Positions 32,109 to 44,523 of a stretch of 64,000 bases of DNA are shown piece after piece. Numbering within the stretch: the first letter of the stretch is position 1; each line of letters begins with the position of its first letter. The notes beneath the pieces were generated by a model. That model was given only the letters and a program-made list of their open reading frames with translations. It was not told the DNA's origin and searched no databases. Both the position numbers and the translations under genes were made by a program. The stretch covers positions 1 to 64,000 of the forward strand of contig JABYQR010000042.1 in NCBI GenBank assembly GCA_022592445.1, in the 5' to 3' direction. The stretch is from Cytidiella melzeri (taxonomy: Eukaryota > Basidiomycota > Agaricomycetes > Polyporales > Irpicaceae).

Positions 32109-33983
32109 ATGGCGCGAAACGCTAGGCAAATACTCCCCAGTAGGTCCTCAGCCATTCGCGCAAGTACGGTGGTTTGACTGTGCCATGTTATAGCCGTCTC
32201 CATCCCAGTTTCCATTCCTATGTGAGTAGCAATCTGCTGTTCAATAACAGCATGCTAACGATGCATGGTATAGCATTCCAATCTCCACCTCGTCGTCCAT
32301 TCCTCCGGTGGTAACTTCCACTTCTGTCCCTCCTCCACCATCCACAACTTCAACCCTCGATTCGTCGACCGCAGTTACAACTTCATCTACGACTGTGCTC
32401 AGCTCTGTTACCACCTCCAGCTTGTTATTACCCACGACTTCTAGCTCTGTACCTCCAGTCGCAACCTTGACTTCGTCCACCACCCTTCCGCCGACCACCG
32501 ACAGCACATCGGCTTTTACCACCGCTACCACAACTTCCACTCCTGTGGTTGTGATTCATTCCACCGATTCTAATGGGCAGGTGATAACCGTGACATCGAC
32601 CAATGTCGTTATATCGCCCACAGGTGCCAGCAACGGGAGTGCCATCACGACACAGAACGATACTGCGAGCAAAGGGTGAGTTGTCTCATCGCTTGTGTCG
32701 TTTGTGCCTTCCGAGCTCGTTCTGTCGAGCTCTCTCATCGCACCCAGTCTGCGGCATGTGATGAGTGGTGTACGAGCGCTTTTGTGCGATGCATGTGCCT
32801 TTCTGGAGTAGTTTATCCGAAGAACACTCTGGCGAATTGTCGCACGCGTCGGCATTTTTAGATGAAGAGGCATGAGAGCCAACCGAACCTGTTGTACTTT
32901 ACTGGCTAAAGATATTCCATACTTTCTCTAACTCTTTCTCTCCTTAGTTTCTTCAAAAACCACGGTGCCGTAGCAGGTGTTTTCACAGTTGTTGGTCTTG
33001 TCGCTCTTGCCCTCTTGATTGCCCTCCTCACCAACGCGATCCGCCGCCGTCGTGCGCTCAAGTTCGACAAGGACGTTGCAGTGGCAGCCCGAGAGGCTGC
33101 CGCTGCCGCGCACGCGTCTCCCCCCGACTTCCACGACTTTGACGATGAAGAATATTCGTACGGCAATGCGAACAGGAGCATATATACTGATCAGACTCAC
33201 GGGTCCTACAACCAACCACCGCTCAAACCCACCGGGTACGAAAGCTTCAACTTGGCTGAACTCCCTGCCGCAACAATGGTCGGTGCCGGATATGGAGGAG
33301 AGCAGAGAGTTGGCGGTGGGCCGTGGAATTCTGCAGGTGTGGGTGCGACAGGGCTGAACAGGGCGAGAAGCACGACCACACCTTACAACGCGTTTGCGGG
33401 CCCAGTCGGACATGGAAACACTATGCCTGTGGCAGATCCGTTCCACGACGATCAAAGCGTACCTATTGGGGGTGTATACCCCGCTCAACCGCAGCCATAT
33501 CATGTTCCTGGAGATAGTAGAGAGGCTAATCTGTTGGCGGCAGCTGGGATAGGCGGAGCTGTGGGTGCAGTGACGACGGCGAGGGAACATGGGAGCGCGC
33601 ACAGTCGAAGTAGGAGCGGGAAGCTGAACGCATCGCCCCCTGCGATGTCTGAACATGAGGAGGGGGCGTACAACCCCTATGAGTATTCTCAGTATCCTCC
33701 TTCAGTACCGGTGTATCAGCCACCACAGCAGCAACAGCAGCAGCGACCAGTGTCAACGGCTACGTCGGCGGAGAACCCGTATTCGGCTTATGTCTCTCCG
33801 ACTCAGGATCAGTACTCAGGAGAGGATAGCGACAAGCATGAGGAGGAGGAGGAGGAGGAGGATGAAGACGACGACGACGATTATCGATATGGTGGCGGGA
33901 GGAGGGTGTTGAAGGTAACGTACCCCTCACTGATACCTCCCAAATGCTTTGCGCTGATCCGAATGTAGGTCGCAAACGAATGA
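32109..33983 (+). CDS. Ser/Thr-rich single-pass membrane protein
   Basis: Five exons fit in frame: 32109-32139, 32194-32221, 32274-32675, 32948-33915, 33969-33983, about 480 residues. The N-terminal half (to about residue 155) is almost only Ser, Thr, Pro and Val and would be heavily O-mannosylated. One membrane helix follows (V-A-G-V-F-T-V-V-G-L-V-A-L-A-L), then R-R-R-R as stop-transfer. The cytosolic tail has a G-Y-E-S-F-N-L region, a Gln run (near 33725) and an acidic Glu/Asp run (near 33845). There is no cleavable signal, so it is probably N-out by the helix itself. The layout resembles fungal wall-stress sensors of Mid2/Wsc type, but sequence identity to them is not evident. Family common in Agaricomycetes, role inferred. 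Confidence 0.78.
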
Positions 33984-34487
33984 GTAGTCAGATTTTTGCT
34001 TTGCCTGCCAATTAGTTCATCTTCGCTGCCCGTCGCTTACACTTTCCCAGTCTTTCCGGCGTCCCTCGTTCACTACTCTGTTGTTATTCTGTATTATTAC
34101 TCCTGCGTGTTGACACTGTTCTCCGACTTGGACTGGCCTATGTGCCGTCTATTTATTCATTGCTGATTGTGCTCTTTCGTAGTCGTTTAATCGTTTGTTT
34201 GTCTTAGCCCCAACTTGATTGGTCATGTAGGTGCTTAGTGTGTAATACTGTTCTCTGCATTCCATTCGGCGAAACGCACTGGCACGTCCAAGTCGGGTAA
34301 GTGATATTATCTGATAGTGTGATCCACCCCGGACCGCCTTTACCGGTACCTCGCAAGTCAACTGATCGACCCTCTCAGGCTCTTGTTACAGTAGTTCCTG
34401 GCAGTAGCTTATAAGTTCTGCGATTTCCCGTTGCAGAGCTCCTCTTACCACAATCTGCCTTTCTCAGCCCCTGTTCGTCTACGCAAT
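33984..34487. other. Intergenic, no gene seen
   Basis: Pyrimidine-rich 3' region of the membrane-protein gene and promoter of the next aldo-keto reductase. Nothing else recognised. Confidence 0.5.
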
Positions 34488-36232
<1,745 letters not shown>

Positions 36233-36564
36233 TTTAGCTGCAGGAGGTCCGCACGCAAGGAGGGACCGGCGTCACGAGTTTGTATAAACAGTAACGATAT
36301 TGGATGTATCACTACCCGGAACAGATTGAATCGAAGTGAGAGCGCGAAGCAGGATCTAGCGGGCTCAAGCAGCAGTCTCGAGAGCGTTCCAAGTTCATGG
36401 AGATGGACTGGGACATGTACATCTCAGCAAAATTTCGTTCGAAACTTGTGCGCCAAGACGGCGATTCACATAGTATATTACAAGAGTACATGGGAATTCT
36501 TGATCATAGTGGTATAATACAATTAGAGTTTCTTGAATTTGGTTCTCCTTGCCTGCAAAGGAAC
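36233..36564. other. Convergent intergenic region
   Basis: 3' flanks of aldo-keto reductase copy 4 and of the CsbD-like gene. No gene seen. Confidence 0.5.
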
Positions 36565-37211
36565 TTAGTCATGAGGAGCACGAGCGCGACCAGCCGCGGC
36601 TTCCTTTCCTCCAGCCTCGCGCAACTCTCCCTTCTCATGCATCTCTGGCTTATGCATCATCTTTCCAGCGACCTGGAAGGTGATTTGGTTGTTATGAGCT
36701 TTAACGCCGTTATGAAGAGAGGGACTCAAAACTCACTTTTTGCGTTTTGCCGATGAGCTTGTCGGTCATCTTGGCCTTGCCCTCGGGCAAATCGTCGCGA
36801 CCGTCGATAGCGACTCCGCCTGTTGCAACATCAGACAATGTTGTAATAAAACCGAGAGAAGAACGTACCAGCCCCAGTAGGCTTGACGTTCATTGGTCTG
36901 TCCTCGTTGAACGCATTCTGGCTCGCCAAAGTCTCACCCTCGCCAAAGCTGGTGTTCGGCATCGCAGAGTCACCGGCGTGTTGGCCACCTGCCATGACGG
37001 CGCCGGTGTCTGCGCCAGCACCGAAATGCCTCTGGTTGTTACCCTCCCAGACACTAGAGTCATTGGTGACTTCGACAGAGTAGTCGGCGCCGTGACGGAT
37101 GGGGTCCGTGGAGCGGTGGGTGTGATGGGCGGGGGGTGGTTGGGAGGAGAGCACGGAGGCGGTGTTGGCCTCGAAGTTGTCGTCAAAGTTGTCGATGTTG
37201 GTGGAAGACAT
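36565..37211 (-). CDS. CsbD-like small hydrophilic stress protein
   Basis: Three exons, about 175 residues, start 37211, stop 36565. The first 115 residues are polar and Gly/Asn/His-rich. The C-terminal part has M-T-D-K-L-I-G-K-T-Q-K-V-A-G-K, like the CsbD/hydrophilin repeat, and ends in Arg/Ala-rich sequence. There are no Cys, signal or membrane segments. Such proteins are induced by stress and stay soluble on heating; a desiccation or stress role is inferred. A tattttatat-like TATA (atataaaac on the minus strand at 37264-37272) lies about 55 bases upstream. Confidence 0.7.
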
Positions 37212-37891
37212 GATGGTAGTTGTAGGTGTAGTTGTTATTGCGACAGACCACGAAATTGGAGTTGTTTTATATGCATGTTGTAGGCTGATGTATTCACTGC
37301 TGGAGTGAGAGGACATCCTGCAATTTGGAGGAGTGCACAAGTGACGTCATTCAGACTGGTGAGACCAATGACGCGGCGTAAGATAGGCCCAGTACACTCT
37401 CCGCTACTTCTGTCACAGTGTGACAATCACGTGGAGGAGCTTCGGCAGGCGTCGGCAGGCGCTTTTAGCTAGTTATCGAGAAATAATAGTAAGTTATGTC
37501 ATTTTGAATTTCTGAAATAACCTGTGCTAGCGCTCATCTTTTGCTGCCATTCTGGAAACCACTTCCTCACGTCTACCGTTTTAAAAAATCTGTAACGGAA
37601 GAATTCTAGTATACATGGTTTTCTACAACTCTTGGGATTTGTTTTTTTTCTGTATGGACATATGAGCTAGTAGATGGATTTAGACTGTGGCCCTCCGCAA
37701 AAATGGACGTAAGCGCCGTCACGCTTGCCATGTGATGTAGCGGGGAGTGAACTGGGTCTATCTTATGTACTCTTATCCGGTCTCGATTCCTGCGCTGTCC
37801 AATATTCCGTTACAACATTCATTTAGCTGATTATCCAGCCTACATGTCTAGCAATTTTTACAATATCAGACTAGGATACGTATCGAATCAA
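37212..37891. other. AT-rich intergenic region
   Basis: Promoter of the CsbD-like gene on the left. The rest has poly-T stretches and no open frame of note. No gene or repeat recognised. Confidence 0.5.
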
Positions 37892-38518
37892 CTATCCGTT
37901 AAACTTTGTGCTCTCGTCAGACTTACTAGCTGCCTTTGCGTCCGCATCAACAGTTCGGACATAGGCAGAATCAAACATCTCAGCTAAGCGAACGATCTTG
38001 CCTTCTGTGTCAAAGTCGATAAACCAAATGAACTCGGCCTCATAGCCTTTGCCAGTCGATCCACGAGGCTTGGCGGGCATCTATGCAAAGCGTGGGATGT
38101 GAGCGGTAGCATACTATCAGAGGGCGAAGCTACTGACGTGAAGTACCAACTTATTGTCGTGCTCGAGAAAGTTGATGGGTTCCTCGGGCTTGAACTAGAA
38201 TTGATTTCAAACGCAGCTCAAGGGTGATGCTGACAGAGAGCTACTCACGTTCCACCGCTCGATCACCGTCACAAGACCCAAGATAAAATCAAGAAACTGA
38301 GACTTTTTGAGACTCGACGGGAGACTTGGCAACGACGAGCGGGGGTAGGCTCTTTATTGACCGAGCCACTTCAGTTCAGTGCGTACCAATAACCGTCTCA
38401 AGCGAATAGTCACGTACAGCCATACAAAATCTTCTGAAAGCATGGCCGACATGCGTTCGACGCTCTTGTCGTCAACGGCCCGGGCGAAGGTGATTGCGGT
38501 CTTGTAGTTGCTGCTCAT
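37892..38518 (-). CDS. NTF2/SnoaL-like fold protein
   Basis: Four or so exons, about 145 residues, start 38518, stop 37892. The start has an A-x-x-F-A-R-A-V-D-D-K-S helix and M-L-S-E-D-F-V-W, the usual alpha-1 to beta-1 of the SnoaL-like cone fold. An I-E-R-W-N piece follows, then N-F-L-E-H-D-N-K-L-V-L-H and the strand E-A-E-F-I-W-F-I-D-F-D-x-E-G-K-I-V-R-L-A-E-M-F-D. This last segment is a hallmark of SnoaL/NTF2-like ketosteroid-isomerase relatives. Substrate unknown; may be enzymatic or ligand-binding. Confidence 0.72.
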
Positions 38519-40178
38519 GGTGGAAGTAGGTATGCAGCGCTACTGCGACTTAGACCTGAAGTTTGAAGAGCAGGAGCTTGAGGTGACACAAAACAAGGTA
38601 GGCGACATGCTGCCTTTATGCATGGCCATGGCGTCAATCCTACTGTCTGTTTTCCCATGAAACCCCCCAAGGCCGTGGTTGTCTTTGAGGGCTGACGAAG
38701 CAAATAAGCAGCTTCATACAGGAAAATGCCTGGCACAAATTACTGTGTCAGTTTGTTTACATCATTTACACACACTAGAATGGAGAGTTGGCTTACTAAG
38801 ATTGGACCTATGGTGTCAGAACGGGTGTCGATTGTTACTTAGCTGCAAACATGGATGATCCTCCACGACATTGACACTCCAGTGACATAGCAGCGTGATA
38901 TGCTTCGGGTTGTGGGACAGCACAGGTCTGTGAGCACGGTGGATGTGAGTGATTCGGATAATACAAGACAAGCACAAACAAAGACCGCACTTGTCTGAGT
39001 TTGAAAGTTTGAGACTCGGAGTCGTAATGATCATGACCCTGACTGCGTCCGACGGGGACGAGCCTAACTGCGCCCTTGCAATAAGTACGAGACTAACTGT
39101 AACAGCCGTGGACTGACTCGTTACTTGTCTTAGATGCATAGGGATAGCTGGTACATAGCGGCGTCCCAAAGTCAAGATGAACAACTTGCTTGGACGACTC
39201 CTCTGACAGAACCGCCTCGTGCCAAGTCCTCTTCGCGTCGTGGCTTCCAAGCCCTCCCTAACCGCAAACGTGGCATCTTCGTGCAATTGACGATCATTTC
39301 AGGTTTCAAGGCATCGCAAGTCCCGCATTGTAGATCAGCGAAGCATGATGCAACAGTTCTTGGCTACCCTTACAGTTATTGCCATGTCTTCGCCAAGTCC
39401 TCCGCTCCGAGACAAGTGTGATGACACCGGCGCGTACGTCGTGCGGTAGTCGGCGTATCACTTTGTACTGGCCATAAGAAGCTTTGTGGTGTCTCTTGAG
39501 TCTTGGGGATCTCACACTTGGCAGCATCATACCCGAACGTCTGGAGGTCATGCACAGTTTCCACTCGCGGCTTGAAGGAAGGCTTGGCGCAACGAAGCAG
39601 TGTTTCTACGTGATCATCGCCATATATGAACGCTAGAAGACATGATGGGATAGGCTGGCTGTGCGGTCGAATAATTTCTTGTACGCTTCCCCGCCGCTTG
39701 GCTCGCTCTTGGCGGCCGTGCCCGTCGTCAACTAACCCTGCACCAGGGTTACAACACTCTTCGGAACAGCCTACCCCTCACATTCACGCAATCCCATTGG
39801 TCACGCCATGTCTTGGACTGTCTAATCTGCGGTATTCAACGAGTTCTCCTTCCTCTGAAACTATGATGGATTACATGCTGGATCTGTTTCGAATGGTACC
39901 GGCTACAACGGGTTTCGACCTCATTGGATCGGCTACACGTTCTGGGAAAGCCTTTTAAACCTCGCCCCGTGGAATTATGCGCCTGACACAATTCTTCGTG
40001 CAGCCGGTACTGCTCTGGATACTAAAGCAAACTTTCATCTTGAGGCTGGTTCCTCGCCTTCGCAATTCCCTCTATACTGTGAACGCAGCGCGTCACACTA
40101 CGGTCCTTCCATCCTTCCCCTTCTCAAACACACGCACGAAGGTTTTCTGTTGGAATCGACCCATAGCACAACATATCA
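38519..40178. other. Long stretch without an identified gene
   Basis: Several short frames on both strands (for example minus 39376-39564 with L-Q-T-F-G-Y-D-A-A-K-C-E-I-P, and plus around 39740-39900 with Y-N-T-L-R-N-S-L-P-L) look protein-like but are interrupted. They may be remnants of one or two lost genes, family not recognised. The last 200 bases are the promoter of the transporter gene. Confidence 0.35.
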
Positions 40179-42095
40179 ATGGAGTCTCAGTTTGGAGGAG
40201 ACCCTCGATTTAGCGGTCCTCGTGTCGGCAGTCTTGCTCGTCGTATACATGGATGGTCGTGGCAGGCGGTACGTACTGTTCTTTGACAAGTCAAGTGCAT
40301 TGCCAACCACATTCATCTTCAGTTCCCCATTGGTATGGGCACGGGCGCGGTATATGTCACTATGTCCGGCATCAAGAGTCATTCACAGCCTCTGACCCAT
40401 GTTGAGACTGTGTTCTACTTCATCAACATGGCCATATTCCTACTTAACTCGACGACGCTGCTACTGCAAGCTATTCGTACGTTGAGCGTTGTGATCAATA
40501 GCTGATTTTACTGACCCAGAAAGGGCTCAGTGTATCCAAGACAAGCCTGGCGACTACTCAAGGACCCATTCAAAGGCATTTTCGTACCTCTCATCGTACG
40601 TACTTTTGACCCCACGAATGTCCATGCTCCAACAGCTGCTTTGGATAGGTTCTTTCGTTCGCGACTATCATCATCGGCACGATCAACTATGCTGTCCCGT
40701 CTGGGCATGTGCATCCGGAATTCATATACGCATTATTCTGGTGAGCAAATGTACTATATCTCAACTTCCGTTGCACTTACGCTCTAGCTGCTGCTCAGGG
40801 TTTACGTGGCTTTTGCTATCATAGTATGCTTCCCGATGCTGATGATCTGGTTCAACAAGCCACACGATCTCACGACGTTCACACCGGCTTGGGCATTCTT
40901 GGTGCGTATCTCTTTCTCAGGTTTCTTATTCTGATTGACACCCCGATCCCTCCAGGTTTTCCCTATGGTAGGCTGTTGGTCGTATCTGACAGGGACTATC
41001 GTTTCTCACCCGCTCCTTAGATGCTCGTTGGCGTCGTTGCCTTCAATGTCTTACGGGTGATACCTGCGTCAGATCCGCGCAGTATCGGTGTCTTGTTGGT
41101 CGGGTATATCTTTCAAGGTTGGTCATTCATCCACACGTCGTTGCTCCATACTCACCTCACAAATCCTTATCCAAGGCCTCGGCTTCTTCATGACGTTTTT
41201 CTACATCTGCATATACATCATCCGGTAAGGAACAGTCACAAGTACTACCATGGTAAACCACTGACTTCGTGATGGATTGATTGTGTTTGCAGTATCATGA
41301 TTGTGCGTCTCCGTTTCTTGTATGGAAATCCTGTGCTGACCACACGTGCGGTGTTTAGACTGGTTTCCTTGATGGGCATCAAGCTAACGGAGCCTTTGTC
41401 GCCTGTGGTCCTCCGGGCTTTACTGCACTTGCACTCATCAATTTGGGCAAGCGAGCACAAGAGATGCAAGTCGCTGTTGCTGATTCACTTCTTGACGGCG
41501 TGTTGACATAGACAACTTCCTTATCAGTCTTCCAAAGCACAACCTTGTTTCCCCTCTAGCGGGCGAGGTCTGGTACGCAACAAGTGTCGTGGCCGGACTC
41601 CTCTTGTTTGGCCTAGCGGTGTTCTTCTTTATCTTTGGTGCCTTGCCTTACTGGTTCAAGGTTCATAAGCATCTGCACGAGATATTGGGCTGTATGTCGT
41701 CTTACATTTTTTTGCTGATTCATGATACTAACAACAGTGGATCTCAGGCTGGGCGCTGACGTTCCCCAATGGTACGAATCCAGCTGGTCTAGGATCCTTT
41801 CATACATTACGTTATTGACGTATTTTTTGTAGTCGGCTGGATCGCGTGCATCCGTTTGTTGGGAGATATCTTTGAAGTCAAGGGTCTCTTTATCTGGCAC
41901 ACGGTCATGGCGGTTCTCATGTGCCTGGTTTGGCTCGTGCTGTTCACGCTGACTGCATTGGCGTTTTGGAAAGGAAAGATATTCATGGCAAAGGACGAGG
42001 ACGTTATCAAGGATATTCTAGTGATGGATTATGAAAGCGAAAGCAGCACCTTGGCAGAGAAACCGGAGGGCGCGAACACGCACACCTTTGTCTAG
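40179..42095 (+). CDS. TDT-family anion transporter (Mae1/SSU1/SLAC1 type)
   Basis: Ten-helix plasma-membrane transporter of the tellurite/C4-dicarboxylate family (voltage-dependent anion channel Pfam family), about nine exons and roughly 400 residues. The first helix region has F-P-I-G-M-G-T-G-A-V, equivalent to the S-M-G-T-G-x-V of malate permease Mae1 and sulfite pump Ssu1. Further hydrophobic segments end near 41980, then a polar cytosolic tail with E-S-E-S-S-T-L-A-E-K. The substrate may be malate, other dicarboxylates or sulfite; the sequence does not decide. ATG 40179 is the first in frame and precedes helix 1 by about 30 residues. Confidence 0.82.
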
Positions 42096-42736
42096 ATCGA
42101 TGTCGTAGAGGGGAGCGGTTCGGCTGTGTAAGGACATTTCTGGACTTTTGCGAGTACTATAGGTTATCTCTCATCGGACTTTCACACTCTCGCATATGCA
42201 CATCCAATCAGTATGGAGAGACACACGGACTCTTGAATGATATCGTCGCTCGATGTACGAACTGTACTACACCGGAAAATTGGACGATCTGGTCATTACG
42301 AAAATGTGTGACTTTTTTCCTGTACGAGAGGTACTGTGTTCTGGCCGTGAAATCTTTGCATGTGTAGGAGGCGCACGCTCATAAGTGCTTCTCCAAAACA
42401 GGAAGTCTCAAGCTTCCGAACCTAACAAGAACAAACATGGATGTTACAGCCGGGAGCACGCCACAAGATCTCATCCCACCATCGAGTAGTACTAGTGCTA
42501 GCTATGACGTAAAGATGCGAAACGCAAAGAAATTGCTCTTATCAGTCATACTCCTTTCAAGGTATCAGGTGCCGGGTGTTGTCTTTAAGCACTCATCTCT
42601 GCACAATGAGCTCAGCATAACCATACTGCGATATATATTGTTGTAAAAAAGCAAGCCAGGTGTTACACATACATATCGATAAATTTCCATGGCTTTGTTG
42701 AAGTTAATCTCTGATCTGTAAGTGCGAACGCGCTGG
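42096..42736. other. Convergent intergenic region
   Basis: 3' flanks of the transporter and the JmjC gene. Only short frames; nothing recognised. Confidence 0.5.
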
Positions 42737-44307
42737 TTATCGTCTGCTCCGTTTGGGTTCTGGATCCTTGGATTTGTCGGCACTTTTGCGCTTCGTCTTC
42801 CCCAGCGGTGCTCCTATGTCTGCGTCTCCTTCAAAACGAGTATGGTGACCCTGTTTCGAGCGGAAGTACTCCCACACTAGCGTATCCTTATACGGTTCTT
42901 CGTAGCTGTCGAGGTTGTCAGGTGGGTAAAACCAATAGTTGAACGCCATATGAATGGCTTCATCGTCGTTAGTGCCAGACGAGGAGGTGACTTCGTGCCA
43001 CCACGACGCAGGAAGATATAGCATTTCTCCCGCGTTAAGATCGACGACGAACGGAGGCGGCGTCTTTTGTAGGAGGGGAAAGTCGTGCATGGACGCACTT
43101 GGTGGAGCGATGGCGGTGGTAGGTAGGTCAAGGTGATGATGAACGAATGCGGTTGGAACGCGAGAGAACGATGATGGCTCGCCGCCTTCAGCCGCCTCAT
43201 CATTCTGAATTCCCCCCTCTCCCGTCTCTTCGTCTTCGTCTTCATCATTCTCCTCCTCGTCCTCACTCTCGGCATTAATTTTGCTTGTGTTTTCCACCTC
43301 ATCGTCAAGGCCGTCCGAGTCTTCGCCACCCATATCGGCCATCAGAGCATCGAAGTCATCAATTTCGTCTTCGACATCAATGCCATCCACTGCCTCCAAA
43401 GTGTACTGTGCCAGCTCGTCAAGTGCCTCGTCGTGCGCTTTCATGAGCGCCTTGCGCTCCTTGGTATCCTGTTTACCCTTCCCTTTACCCCTCGGAATGA
43501 AGCTGAGTTTCTGCTCAATGGCTTTCACCCGAGCCTTGAGCGCAACTCGGACAGGCAGCCCGTCCGATCGCACGGGAGCGTCAGCGTACGAGATCAACCC
43601 GTTCTCGTGCAATGCGTCTAGTGTCCCATACGGGTACAGATTTTTGATTTCAGACGGCGGGTATAGCACGAACCGCTTACGACCGCGCAGGAGGCAGTAA
43701 AGGTTGTCGTGAAAGTCGTGGTGCTAAGATGTGCCATAGATGAGTGGGGTTTACAAATACAGCTCAGGGACATACATACTAGGCCGGAGGTGGAGCCTTC
43801 TGTAGACCTTCCGAGCCATAGGTTGACCTGCTGTAGACAGACATTGCCCATGATGCGCGGAACGTGCGGGTATTCACCTGCCAGGGCATCTGCGGGAGGA
43901 GGGAGAGCCGTTTGCTCGAGTTCGTCCGAGTCTAGGTCTGCATATTGCGTCGTTAGGTAATGGTGGGGACCCTCCTCTCTCTGCAGAGATAGGAGGAATT
44001 CGCGGAAAGACACGGTTAGCCGTTGCACGTTTGTCCCAAACTGGTGCGATTCGGGGTGCATGGGCTCAATGAGAACCTCAGAGTCGCCAGCTTTCTCAGC
44101 TAGGTAGTTCAAGTCTGTCTTCATCGGGCTAGCTAAGCAGTTTTCTTGTCGAGAAGTACGACAGTGCAAACGTACCCATGATCTAGCTTTGAAGCTTTCA
44201 TCATCAGGCAAGCCCTTGATTACGACGGGCTGACGCTTTGAGATGAATGTTTTGAAGGAATCTTCAGCAGTAACAGTGCTTTGGATACTCTTTAACTGCT
44301 CGTGCAT
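42737..44307 (-). CDS. JmjC-domain protein, JMJD7-like
   Basis: 2-oxoglutarate/Fe(II) oxygenase, about 480 residues in three exons, start 44307, stop 42737. The N-terminus has P-V-V-I-K-G-L, typical of the cupin-8/JmjC entry strand. The iron-binding H-x-D is H-H-D in the H-H-D-F-H-D-N-L-Y-C-L-L-x-G-x-K-R-F block (around 43700). The second His is in L-P-A-S-W-W-H-E-V (around 42990). This pattern matches the JMJD7 type. Between the two sites lies an insert of about 150 residues with a long Glu/Asp run (about 43200-43320), unusual for the family. The C-terminus is Lys/Arg-rich and may be a nuclear signal. Protein hydroxylation is the expected activity; the target is unknown. Confidence 0.85.
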
Positions 44308-44523
44308 ACTTTCTTCGTAGTGCCAAGCTGTGAGCCTACAGTGCTCTGATATGTAGTAGTTGTCATGTACAACTTGAAATTGCTTTCAGAGTTATCGTCG
44401 TTTAGTCTAATTTAGGCCTATCTGTAAATTTAAGGGGAACTTTAATTTATCTGGCTTTTGCCTTCGTACCTCATCTTGGTCCACCGTGACGGTCCCTGTC
44501 GTGTTAGCTGCGTGTACTCAGCT

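Noticed and set aside
32241..32540. Val/Glu-rich minus-strand frame
   Set aside because: Antisense of the Ser/Thr-rich exon; the codon bias of the real gene keeps this frame open.
33840..33890. Run of acidic codons as a microsatellite
   Set aside because: In frame within the tail of the membrane protein; better described as an acidic protein segment.
36747..37283. Plus-strand 178-codon frame
   Set aside because: Antisense of the CsbD-like gene, low complexity.
43281..43700. Plus-strand 139-codon Ser-rich frame
   Set aside because: Antisense of the acidic insert in the JmjC gene.
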